Source: Acetobacter lovaniensis
GTDB taxonomy: Bacteria > Pseudomonadota > Alphaproteobacteria > Acetobacterales > Acetobacteraceae
Assembly (NCBI RefSeq): GCF_014207635.1
Contig: NZ_JACHIE010000006.1
Location: 62,001-126,000 of the forward strand
DNA: 64,000 nt
Direction of reading: 5' to 3'
The notes under the pieces: generated by a model
What the model was told of the DNA's origin: nothing
Database searches by the model: none
The model's input: the letters and a program-made list of their open reading frames with translations, nothing else
In this document: positions 36,054 to 44,215 of the stretch, piece by piece
How positions within the stretch are numbered: position 1 is the stretch's first letter
Layout of the letters: each line of letters opens with the position of its first letter
Program-made: the position numbers and the translations under genes

Positions 36054-36719
36054 ATGAATAACGGTGACAACGCATTCGGCACCCTGGCCGAGCCTACCCA
36101 GACCATACTCGTACAGGGGCTGAATGTAGCCAGCCTGAAGTGTGAAACCGACGCCCCCATCGCCATTGGTGGTACGGTACGCAGCGCGCATCTGCAGGCC
36201 CCGATTGTGGACGTTCTGGAAAGCGGCATGGTCTCGGGCGAACTGGTGGCCGAGGAAGTGGTCATTCGTGGCACGGCGGAAAACGTGGTTGTCCGCGCCA
36301 AGCGCTTTTTTGCAACCGGCACCGCCAAAATCCAGAACTGCACGCTGTTCCTTGAAGGCGTGAGCGGGTGCAGCATCCAGCAGGGTGCGGAACTGACCGG
36401 TGACTTCAAGATCACCACGGCAGCCCTTGCCGCGGCTCCTGTTGCGCCGGTAGCGCCCGTAACGCCTGCGGTCTCCCCTGCAAGCTTTGCCGCTTCGACC
36501 AGTGCGCCCACACCTGTCAAGGCTGTCAAGGTCGAGGTCAAGCCTGCTCCGGTTGTGGCGACGTCCTCCAAGTCTGCTACGACGGAATCCTCCAAGTCCA
36601 CCTCTTCGGGCGCGGATAACGGTTCAGTCTGGGGCGATATGGATCAGGTCATGCGTTCCACGGCGGAAACGGAAGATGGCCACGCCTCCCTGATGGGCAT
36701 GTCCGATACGCAGCCGTAA
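36054..36719 (+). CDS. Bactofilin-like polymer-forming protein
   Basis: Residues 18-120 of this 221-residue protein show the bactofilin rhythm of short strands with glycines at turns: LNVASLKCETDAPIAIGG, VESGMVSGELVAEEVVIRG-like steps and GAELTGDF at the end. Bactofilins build a right-handed beta-helix that polymerises without nucleotide. From about residue 120 there is an Ala/Pro/Ser/Lys-rich linker (PVAPVAPVTPAV and TSSKSATTESSKS) and a C-terminal acidic tail. No membrane helix. The ATG at 36054 follows GGGAGAT. It sits between flgH and a motE-like gene, so a scaffold role at the flagellum is suggested by context only. Confidence 0.65.
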   Translation: MNNGDNAFGTLAEPTQTILVQGLNVASLKCETDAPIAIGGTVRSAHLQAPIVDVLESGMVSGELVAEEVVIRGTAENVVVRAKRFFATGTAKIQNCTLFLEGVSGCSIQQGAELTGDFKITTAALAAAPVAPVAPVTPAVSPASFAASTSAPTPVKAVKVEVKPAPVVATSSKSATTESSKSTSSGADNGSVWGDMDQVMRSTAETEDGHASLMGMSDTQP

Positions 36720-36847
36720 GTCTGTGTCTGGTCTGGGGTCAGGCCTGTGGCTGGGGTGTGTGGCTGGCTGCACTCCCCTTTATGGGGCCGGTTCTGCCAC
36801 ATGCCCGACCGCCGGAGTGTTTTTATGAAGAGATGTCGTAGGTTGTG

Positions 36848-37794
36848 ATGCTGATACCCCGTTTGTCGTTCGGGAAACTTGTGCATATTTCATCAAGCCT
36901 GATGACTCTTCTTCTGGCGATGAATATCCACACCATCGCCGGACACATGAAGGACAAGAGTACGGACACGGCTGCGCAGCCTCTGGTTTCTGTCGCGCAG
37001 GCGGCAGCGGCCGAGAACATGCCTTCTGTCAACGATTCCAGCAGCAAGACCAAAAGCGACAAGGACGCGCTGGAGGGCTGGGTTTCCGTGCTGGACGCCA
37101 ACGAGGCGGCGGAAATGTCCCCCGATGTGGGTGATACCGCGGGCAAGAGCAAAAAAAGGTTTCTGTTGCGGCGGATGACTGTGCCAAGGGTATTTCCTGC
37201 GCACAGGTCAAAACCGGCGCGGCTGGCCTTGGCCCCGACCCGGACCCCGAAGTCAGCAAGGCCGAGGCCGATCTGGTCAAGGATATTCTGGCCCGTCAGT
37301 CCACCATCGAGGGTGAGCAGCAGCAGCTTGACCAGCAGAAGCATGTGCTGAATGCAGCCCGCGCCGTGCTGGACCAGAAAATGAACACGCTGGATGCCTC
37401 CATGGCCACGCTGGAGCAGAAGCAGGCCGCCCACCGTGAGGTGATGGACGCCGAGACGGACCGGCTGGTCAAGATTTACGAGGACATGCCCCCCAAGGAG
37501 GCAGCGGCGGTCTTCAACATCATGGACATTCATGTGCTTATTGCCGTGGCCAGCAAAATGAACACCCGCAAGGTGTCGGCCATCATGGGTAACATGTCGC
37601 CCGAGCGTGTTAACCTGATTTCCCAGTTCATGGCCGGGGTCCGGAGCTTCCGGGCGTCCACGGACGGGGGGGAAGGCGGCGACCGGCTTGCCCAGACCGT
37701 GGGCACGGCAACATGGTGGGCCAAACCCAGCGTAAGCGCTACCCCGGCCGCGGGGGCTCGCGCGGGCAGTGGGGCGCAGTCCTCTTCCCAGTAA
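36848..37794 (+). pseudogene. MotE-like flagellar/motor protein gene with a frameshift at an A7 run
   Basis: From ATG 36848 the first frame encodes a short basic N-terminus, a membrane helix (LMTLLLAMNIHTIAG), then a low-complexity segment to GKSKK. At the run of seven A (37151-37157) the coding sense moves to the next frame: KVSVAADDCAKGISCAQ follows, then a coiled coil (ILARQSTIEGEQQQLDQQKH and onward) and the MgtE-N-like block YEDMPPKEAAAVFNIMD with VLIAVASKMNTRKVSAIMGNMS. The joined protein would be about 315 residues and has the MotE layout (helix, coil, MgtE-N). One more A in the run restores the frame. A start inside the second frame exists at 37345 but lacks the anchor. MotE folds the motor protein MotC in rhizobia. 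Confidence 0.7.
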
Positions 37795-37986
37795 CCGCTG
37801 GCTTCTCCGGGTTTTTTGGCGCAGGGGTGCCTCTTGTCTCGCATTTACATGGGAAATGGCTTAAAATAGCATGTTCATCTGGTAGCCATAGGCCCGTATG
37901 CCGGGTCTGGCGGCATCAGGCATCAGGATAGGCCATGCCGGTCGTAAGGGTGTGCGTGTGGGCTTGAAGGACGGGAACAAAAAGGC

Positions 37987-38322
37987 ATGATGATCAGGCG
38001 CGGAATGATGGTGGCCCTGATTCTGGCGGTTGCGGGGTGTTCACCCGACCATATTGCCAGCAAGATAACGGGGCGTGAGTGTAACGCCGGTTATATTCAG
38101 GAAGGGGAGGACTGGTGCGCCCCCCCCGAGCGCCCGCCCGCGCCACAGCCCTACTGCACACAAAGCTGGAATGGTGTGGACTGCTGGGCCCGCCCGGACC
38201 TGATGCCCAATGTGGCGCGTGAGGTGGCGGAAGGCCCGACAGGGCTGACGCAGGACCAGAACGCACGGCGCCTGAATATGCCGATTAAAAAAGTGCCGCC
38301 GACAAACGCGTATTATCCATAA
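37987..38322 (+). CDS. Small hypothetical lipoprotein
   Basis: A 111-residue protein starts MMIRRGMMVALILAVAGC, a lipoprotein signal peptide with Cys18 as lipidated residue. The mature part has cysteines at 33, 44, 57 and 66, proline-rich linkers (PPERPPAPQP) and ends NAYYP. I do not recognise the family. It lies between the motE-like gene and fliF on the same strand, 190 bases after the former, with AAAGGC before the ATG. Location in a flagellar cluster is its only functional hint. Confidence 0.7.
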   Translation: MMIRRGMMVALILAVAGCSPDHIASKITGRECNAGYIQEGEDWCAPPERPPAPQPYCTQSWNGVDCWARPDLMPNVAREVAEGPTGLTQDQNARRLNMPIKKVPPTNAYYP

Positions 38323-38580
38323 AACGGGGTTCGTTTGGTGCGCCGGACCGGGTTACAATACAAACTGGAGTGGGTCTGGTGTTGCAAGACTGTTCTTTTA
38401 CTGTGGCACAACGTGCTTATGATGTGTTTATGGCGATACAGAAGCCGGTTTACCTTGACGGGTATGACAGGGCGATGGCAAGGCCATGGTTTGGCGGAGC
38501 GCGGAGTGTTTGGATGCTGAAACGTCTGGAGAGTTGTGTGATTCCCCATTTTTCCATCGTGACAGCGTAGCCATTCCCGT

Positions 38581-40233
38581 ATGAAAAACTTTCTTACAAG
38601 CCTCAGGGCTCTGGGCCGCACGCAGCAGATCGCACTGGGTTTGGCGGGTGCTGCCCTGCTGGGGGCTCTGGCCTATTTTTCTTTTTACGCCGGAGCGGGG
38701 GCCAGTGCCCTGCTGTACGGTGATCTGGACCTGACAGAGGCGGCCGAAATGGCCGATGATCTCGCCAAGGCCCATATCTCCTTTACCACCAGTCAGGACG
38801 GCACCCGCATTTTTGTGGCCAAGGACAAGGTTGCCAGTGCGCGCCTGCTGCTGGCCAAGGATGGCCTGCCCAGCGGTGGCGCGGTCGGGTATGAGCTGTT
38901 TGACAAGAGCGGCACCCTGACCAGCACCCAGTTCGAACAGTCGATCAACGAAACCCGCGCCATGGAAGGTGAACTGGAACGTTCCATCCGCCTGCTGCAT
39001 GGGGTGCGGAATGTGCGTGTGCATCTGGTTCTGCCGCACAGGGACCTGTTCTCGACCGAGACCAATCCCTCGCAGGCCAGTGTGGTGCTGGATATTGGCC
39101 GTGCGAGCCGTATGGCGCCCGATGGTATTCAGGCTATCCAGAACCTTGTCGCCGCTGCTGTGCCGGGCCTGCGCCCGCAGAATATTTCCATTGTGGATAC
39201 GCGCGGCGATGTGCTGGTCAAGCCGGGTGACCCCGATAGTCTGGCCGGGCAGGAAACGCAGATGGAAAAAATCCGTCATGCGGAAGAACAGCGCCTTGCC
39301 CAGGCGGTGGAGGACATGCTGGTGCCCACACTGGGTGCAGGCCATGTGCGCGCCCGTGCTGCGGTGACCATGTCCACCGAGGAAGTGCATGAAACGGAGG
39401 AAAGCTTCGATCCCAACCAGCAGGTGTTGCGGTCGCAGCAGACAAGTTCGGACAAGAGCACCAATACCGAATCCAGCCCCAGCACCACGGTTGGCAACAA
39501 CCTGCCCAATGCCAACGCCAATCAGGACAACAAGAGCGGCTCGAGCAGCGACCGCGAGGAAGAGACCAATAACTACGAAATTGGCAAGCGTGTGCGCGTT
39601 GTTAACCAGTCGCGCCCCCGCATTGCGCGGGTGAGCATGGCGGTGCTGGTTGATGGCACCATGACCAAGGACAAGAACGGCAAGGAAGTCTGGACCCCGC
39701 TGGACGACTCCGAGATGGAGCGGATCACCACCCTTGCCCAGACCGCCGTAGGCTTTGACAAGGCCCGTGGGGACGAAGTGCGCGTTGTGTCCATGCGGTT
39801 CATGCCCGATGGCGGGTTTGATTTTGCTGGTGGGAGCGTAGACTACTTCAGCCGCGAAATGCTCATTTACGTGGCGGAGTGGGTTATTCCCATCCTGCTG
39901 GTGCTGGGTGCGCTGTTTATTGGCCTGCGCCCCATGCTGCGCCGCACCGGGCTGGTTACCCTTATTTCCAAGGAAGTGCCCGGGCAGGAAAAACTGCTCG
40001 AGGGTGTGGAGGATGGCTCCATTGTCATGGGCGCCAATGGCCAGATGCTCCATGCCAGCAGCGGCCTGCCTGTGGGAGAAGGGGGTCATGAGGTCGATCT
40101 GGATGGCGTTCAGGGCAAACTGCGGCAGGAAGCACTGGATAAGGTGGCCAACCGCTTCGAAAACAACCTTGATGAAACCATACTGATTATCCGGAGCTGG
40201 CTGGCCGCCCCGGATCCGAAGAAGGGAGCCTAG
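38581..40233 (+). CDS. fliF: Flagellar M-ring protein FliF
   Basis: FliF forms the MS-ring, the inner-membrane base on which the export gate and C-ring assemble. The 550-residue protein has a first membrane helix (about 18-38), the ring-building domain with RVHLVLPHRDLF and ASVVLDIG, a low-complexity middle, and a second helix (about 432-453, EWVIPILLVLGALFIGLRPML). The C-terminus (NRFENNLDETILIIRSWL) binds FliG. ATG at 38581, 260 bases downstream of the lipoprotein gene; I found no confident promoter in that gap. fliG begins four bases after the stop. Confidence 0.97.
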   Translation: MKNFLTSLRALGRTQQIALGLAGAALLGALAYFSFYAGAGASALLYGDLDLTEAAEMADDLAKAHISFTTSQDGTRIFVAKDKVASARLLLAKDGLPSGGAVGYELFDKSGTLTSTQFEQSINETRAMEGELERSIRLLHGVRNVRVHLVLPHRDLFSTETNPSQASVVLDIGRASRMAPDGIQAIQNLVAAAVPGLRPQNISIVDTRGDVLVKPGDPDSLAGQETQMEKIRHAEEQRLAQAVEDMLVPTLGAGHVRARAAVTMSTEEVHETEESFDPNQQVLRSQQTSSDKSTNTESSPSTTVGNNLPNANANQDNKSGSSSDREEETNNYEIGKRVRVVNQSRPRIARVSMAVLVDGTMTKDKNGKEVWTPLDDSEMERITTLAQTAVGFDKARGDEVRVVSMRFMPDGGFDFAGGSVDYFSREMLIYVAEWVIPILLVLGALFIGLRPMLRRTGLVTLISKEVPGQEKLLEGVEDGSIVMGANGQMLHASSGLPVGEGGHEVDLDGVQGKLRQEALDKVANRFENNLDETILIIRSWLAAPDPKKGA

Positions 40234-40236
40234 GCC

Positions 40237-41301
40237 ATGTCCGAGACCGCAGCCTCTGATGCACGGCAGCCGGAAACGTCTTCTTCCGTTGTGCATGATG
40301 AGACCAGACACCTGACCGGCAAGCAGCGTGTCGCCATTCTTCTGCTTGCTGCCGGGCGTGAGCGCGCGGTCAAGGTGCTCAAGCAGTTGCAGGAAGATGA
40401 GGTCCGCGACGTATCGGTCGCCATGGCCGGGCTGGGGCTGATCAGCGCTTCCGTGGTGGAGGGAGTGTGCGCGCAGTTCTCCAAGAACTTCGAATCGGCC
40501 GAAGGGCTGGTCGGCACGTACGAAACCACCGAGGAACTGCTGCGCAAGGCGCTGTCGGGCGAGCAGGTCGACAAGATCATGGAAGAAATCCGTGGTCCGG
40601 CCGGGCGCACCATGTGGGACAAGCTGGGCAATGTGCAGGAAATGGTTCTGGCCAACTACCTGCGCAACGAATACCCGCAGACCGCCGCCGTTATTCTCAG
40701 CCGCCTGCAGCCCGCCCACGCCGCCCGTGTGCTGACCCTGCTGCCAGAGGACTACGCAACCGAAGTGATGATGCGTGTGCTGCACATGGAAACGGTGCAG
40801 CGCGAGGTGCTGGACAGCGTGGAGGCCACCTTGCGGTCCGAGTTTATTTCCTCCCTTGGGCGTTCGTCCAAGCGCGACAGTTACGAACTGCTGGCCGAAG
40901 TGTTCAACAACTTCGACCGCAAGACCGAAACGCGCCTCATGGCGTCCATGGACAAGCGCAACCACGCCGATATGGAAAAGGTGAAAGCGCTCATGTTCAC
41001 CTTCGAAGATATCAAGCGCCTGCCGCACGATGCCCTTATGCGCATTGTGGCGCAGGTGGACCGCGAAAAACTGCCCCTCGCCCTCAAAGGCGCGTCCGAA
41101 ACTGTGCGCAAGATGTTCCTGCAGTGCATGTCCAAGCGTGCAGGCAGCATTCTGCTCGAAGAAATTTCCGCCCTTGGCCCTGTGCGCGTGAAGGATGCTG
41201 ATGCCGCGCAGGTCGATATTGTGACCATTATCAAAAACATGGCCAATGCGGGTGAAATCGACCTGACCGAAAACGGCGGCAACGACGAGATCATTCCGTA
41301 A
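40237..41301 (+). CDS. fliG: Flagellar motor switch protein FliG
   Basis: FliG sits on FliF and takes torque from the stator. The 354 residues show the N-terminal FliF-binding domain (LTGKQRVAILLLAAGRERAV), the middle domain with MWDKLGNVQEMVLANYLRNEYPQ, the hinge around HPQTAAVILS-type motif (here YPQTAAVILSRL), and the C-terminal torque helix with LFTFEDIKRL-like sequence (LMFTFEDIKRLP) plus MSKRAGSILLEEI. The C-terminal conserved charges needed for torque are visible. Its stop and the fliH start share a base. Confidence 0.97.
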   Translation: MSETAASDARQPETSSSVVHDETRHLTGKQRVAILLLAAGRERAVKVLKQLQEDEVRDVSVAMAGLGLISASVVEGVCAQFSKNFESAEGLVGTYETTEELLRKALSGEQVDKIMEEIRGPAGRTMWDKLGNVQEMVLANYLRNEYPQTAAVILSRLQPAHAARVLTLLPEDYATEVMMRVLHMETVQREVLDSVEATLRSEFISSLGRSSKRDSYELLAEVFNNFDRKTETRLMASMDKRNHADMEKVKALMFTFEDIKRLPHDALMRIVAQVDREKLPLALKGASETVRKMFLQCMSKRAGSILLEEISALGPVRVKDADAAQVDIVTIIKNMANAGEIDLTENGGNDEIIP

Positions 41302-42059
41302 TGCTGGAACGGGTACTCTTCCGGTCTGGTGTGCGCCGCATGGCGGATGGCGCGTCCTCCAGCGAGGGGGCGTGTATGCCTGCGCACACGTATCCACGGA
41401 TGATGGATCTGGAGGATTTCAGTCTCCCGGAGGTGGATCCCGCCTCGCAGACGGACCCGGATGAGGATGACACGTCCTCTGAGCCACCCCCGCCCGACCC
41501 TAACCTGCTCAGCATAACGCGTGACGATCTGGCGGCCATGCAGCAGCAGGCGCGTGATGAGGGTTACGCTGCGGGTGCAGCCGACAAGGACGCGGAGCTA
41601 CAGGCCTTTTACACCGGATGTCTGGCTGAGCTGACCAATGCCTTCAAGGCGGAAAATGCCCGGCGGGATCAGGCGCTGGCCAAGGCGTCGCAGGTTTTTG
41701 TGGCGACAGTGGTGGATATCGTGCGGAGCCTGACAGCACTGGATGGCACGGTGTTGCAGGGCATGCAGCGCGACCTGCTGGCCGATGCCGCCAGCTTCGC
41801 CCGTGAGTGCGAGGGTGATGTGACCGTGCAGTGCAGTTCGGCCGACATACAGCGCCTGCAGGCGGCCTTGCAGACTGACAGCGGTGTGCAGGTCGAAGCC
41901 CTGTCTGATCTTGCACCGGGTATCATACGGATTTCCACGGCGGCCAATACCATTGTCATTGATCCAGTGCAGTGGCGCAAAAACATGGCTGAAAAAATAG
42001 TTGCCAGTGTAACGGCTCTTGCGCGCGAGCGCATGCAGCACAACACTGGACAGGCATAA
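41301..42059 (+). CDS. fliH: FliH-like regulator of the flagellar export ATPase
   Basis: FliH docks FliI to the C-ring. The 252-residue protein has a disordered acidic, proline-rich N-terminal part (DPDEDDTSSEPPPPDPN), a charged Ala/Gln/Arg/Glu helix (about 73-130, MQQQARDEGYAAGAADKDAE, the GxxxG-like region of FliH) and a compact C-terminal domain with VQVEALSDLAPGIIRIST. Sequence is weakly conserved in this family, so the gene order fliF-fliG-here-fliN carries most of the weight. The ATG at 41301 overlaps the fliG stop by one base; an ATG at 41340 is another possible start. Confidence 0.8.
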   Translation: MLERVLFRSGVRRMADGASSSEGACMPAHTYPRMMDLEDFSLPEVDPASQTDPDEDDTSSEPPPPDPNLLSITRDDLAAMQQQARDEGYAAGAADKDAELQAFYTGCLAELTNAFKAENARRDQALAKASQVFVATVVDIVRSLTALDGTVLQGMQRDLLADAASFARECEGDVTVQCSSADIQRLQAALQTDSGVQVEALSDLAPGIIRISTAANTIVIDPVQWRKNMAEKIVASVTALARERMQHNTGQA

Positions 42060-42075
42060 GCAGGCGGAGACAACC

Positions 42076-42450
42076 ATGACAACAGACAACACCGATATCG
42101 GGCTTGAGGATTTCGCCACCAGCGCGCAAGCGCCGGATGCCTCCGCAACGGCTGCTCCCGGAGCCGCCCCCGCTCCTGATGGCAAGGATGCGGACGACGT
42201 GCAGAAAGAAGCCGTTTACGATATCCCGGTCAAGATCACGGCGGTTATTGGCACGGCCACCATGCCAGTCAACCAGTTGCTGCGTCTTGGGCGTGGGGCT
42301 GTGGTCGAGCTGGACCGCAAGCTGGGGGAAGCCGTGGATATTTACGCCAACAACCGACTGATCGCCCGAGGTGAAGTGGTGGTGGTGGATGACAACCATA
42401 TCGGTGTGACCATGACGGAAATCCTGTCCTCCTCCGCGACCAACGGTTAA
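42076..42450 (+). CDS. fliN: Flagellar motor switch protein FliN
   Basis: FliN forms the lower C-ring and binds the CheY-controlled switch. After about 45 disordered residues rich in Ala and Asp, the 124-residue protein has one SpoA domain: DIPVKITAVIGTATMPVNQLLRLGRGAVVELDR, here covering residues about 50-82, then VDIYANNRLIARGEVVVVDDNHIGVTMTEI. AGGCGGAG precedes the ATG at 42076. fliM is not here, so the C-ring genes are split in this genome. Confidence 0.95.
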   Translation: MTTDNTDIGLEDFATSAQAPDASATAAPGAAPAPDGKDADDVQKEAVYDIPVKITAVIGTATMPVNQLLRLGRGAVVELDRKLGEAVDIYANNRLIARGEVVVVDDNHIGVTMTEILSSSATNG

Positions 42451-42455
42451 AACCC

Positions 42456-42881
42456 TTGCCCGCGCCCGGTACAGTCGCCGCAAACGTTGCCCAGCCCGCT
42501 GCCGGGTTGGGTGCTGGGGCGTTTGTTGTGCCGGTTTTGACCTGCATTGTGGCGTTCGCACTTGTTATCGGGCTGATTTTTCTGGCCCGTTACGGGCTCA
42601 AGTTCATGGAGCCGTATCTGCTTAAAGGGCGGCAGACGCCCAATCTGGCGGTTGTGGAAAGTGTGGCCGTAGACCAACGCAGGCGGGTAAGCGTCATTCG
42701 TTACGGGCAGAAAAAAGGGCTGGTCCTGACTGGCGGCGGTAACGATGTGTTCATGGGCTGGGTAGAGGATGGTGGTGCCGTTATGCCAGTCCCCGCAGGC
42801 CAGCCCCCGGTACTGGCACCTGTTGCCACTTTGCCCGGCGGGCAGCCAGCGCCCGGCCCGGTCCCCCCATCTGATGCATAA
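42456..42881 (+). CDS. fliO: FliO-like flagellar export apparatus protein
   Basis: FliO helps assemble FliP into the export gate. The 141-residue product has one membrane helix (about 22-44, VVPVLTCIVAFALVIGLIF) and the short soluble FliO domain with LAVVESVAVDQRRRVSVIRYGQKKGLVLTGG, ending in an Ala/Pro/Val-rich tail. FliO is poorly conserved, but the helix, the size and the place between fliN and fliP agree. The start is a TTG at 42456, six bases after the fliN stop. Confidence 0.85.
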   Translation: MPAPGTVAANVAQPAAGLGAGAFVVPVLTCIVAFALVIGLIFLARYGLKFMEPYLLKGRQTPNLAVVESVAVDQRRRVSVIRYGQKKGLVLTGGGNDVFMGWVEDGGAVMPVPAGQPPVLAPVATLPGGQPAPGPVPPSDA

Positions 42882-42896
42882 GCGGAGCCCCAAGCC

Positions 42897-43673
42897 TTGA
42901 CAGTTCCGGCCTTTACAAGACGTGGCGTGTGGTTTGCGAGCCTTGCGCTGTGTACTCTGGCGGTGGGCGTGCTGGCTGGCATGCCGGTTGTGGCCCATGC
43001 CCAGTCCATAGCTCTGGACCTGGGCAAAGGGGGAGACCCGGGTACAACCAGCCGCATTATCCAGTTGACCGCGCTGCTGACCGTGCTTTCACTCGCGCCC
43101 AGCCTGCTGGTGATGGTTACGGCTTTTACCCGTATTATTGTTGTGCTCTCTCTGCTGCGCGGGGCTATTGGCTCGCAGGGTACACCGCCCAACATGGTGC
43201 TGATCGGGCTTGCCCTGTTCCTGACCTTTTTTGTCATGCAACCCACGTTCCAGCAGTCATGGGATCAGGGGATTGCCCCCATGGTGGACGGGCAGGTGGA
43301 GGAAATGGAAGGGCTGAAGGCGGCAGCGGAGCCTTTTCGCACGTTCATGCTCTCCCATGTCCGTTCGGCCGATCTGGCTACGTTTGAGCGTCTGGCCAAC
43401 GTAACTCCCACCGCAAACGTGGCGGATACGCCATGGCGCGTGCTGATGCCCGCTTTTATGGTGGGCGAACTCAGCCGCGGGTTCGAGATGGGGTTTCTGC
43501 TTTATCTGCCGTTTCTGGTTATTGATATTGTCACATCCAGTGTGCTGATGAGCCTTGGGATGATGATGTTGCCCCCTGCAACCATATCCCTGCCATTCAA
43601 GCTGATTTTCTTTGTGCTGGTCGATGGCTGGCAGATGGTGGCGGGGGGGCTTGTCCGCAGTTTTGGCGGCTGA
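42897..43673 (+). CDS. fliP: Flagellar type III export gate protein FliP
   Basis: FliP is the main ring subunit of the export gate. The 258 residues have a cleavable signal peptide (to about residue 36, PVVAHAQ), then the conserved membrane segments with LAPSLLVMVTAFTRIIVVLSLLR, here spread over residues about 67-88, and the ending FMVGELSRGFEMGFLLYLPF and VLMSLGMMMLPPATISLPFKL. The length is typical. The start is a TTG at 42897 (no ATG is near). It is the last gene of the fliF-P group; fliQ and fliR are not next to it. Confidence 0.96.
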   Translation: MTVPAFTRRGVWFASLALCTLAVGVLAGMPVVAHAQSIALDLGKGGDPGTTSRIIQLTALLTVLSLAPSLLVMVTAFTRIIVVLSLLRGAIGSQGTPPNMVLIGLALFLTFFVMQPTFQQSWDQGIAPMVDGQVEEMEGLKAAAEPFRTFMLSHVRSADLATFERLANVTPTANVADTPWRVLMPAFMVGELSRGFEMGFLLYLPFLVIDIVTSSVLMSLGMMMLPPATISLPFKLIFFVLVDGWQMVAGGLVRSFGG

Positions 43674-43946
43674 GTCCGGGCGGGGGACTGTACCCTGAAT
43701 GGGGGTGAGACTGCCGGTTTCATGGCGCCGTAATAATAAACGGTCGCAAATGGAGCGTTTGAGCCTGTAATATTGCAAGGTTTTTAGAAATCGCCATGCG
43801 GTTACAGGCTTGCTCATTGTCACGAAAAAGCTATCATTTCACGCAGGGCAGCCATCAATTCCTCCTGGTCACAGGGCGGAGCCGGGGCGGTGGCTACCTG
43901 CGGTATTGTTTTGTAAGAATTTTATCTGACGGGAGCACAAAGCCTA

Positions 43947-43976
43947 TTGTCTGAAGATCGGACGATCTTCTGTAAA
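43947..43976 (+). promoter_or_regulatory. Putative promoter with a perfect dyad filling the spacer
   Basis: TTGTCT (43947-43952) and TGTAAA (43971-43976) are separated by 18 bases. Those 18 bases are a perfect inverted repeat, GAAGATC-GGAC-GATCTTC, occupying exactly the spacer. This is 240 bases before the chemoreceptor start. The rest of the 542-base gap 43674-44215 holds no believable gene. Confidence 0.4.
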
Positions 43977-44215
43977 GACATCCAGCCATGAACGCGGTAT
44001 GAAGGCGTTTATGTGTCTGGTCCGTGTGTCTGGATAGGGACAGGTTATCTGCTTTATGTCTCACAGGGGACGTCCACGGGCGTTTTCTGGTTTTTGTAAA
44101 TAGGCATGGGGGCCATTAAGGTCAGGGCAGGCTGGCATTTTTTCCATGTGAAGGAAAAAAAGGTCGGGGTCTGTCTCGCAAGGCGCCCCAATAATATAAG
44201 GGAAGTTGCACTGAT

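Noticed and set aside
38404-38416. Sigma54-like TGGCAC ... GC before fliF
   Set aside because: GG and GC are separated by 8 bases instead of the required 10, and the TTGC element is absent.
38428-41397. Open frame of about 989 codons antisense to fliF and fliG
   Set aside because: Same type of shadow: spans two real genes with clear families, His/Gly-rich and featureless.
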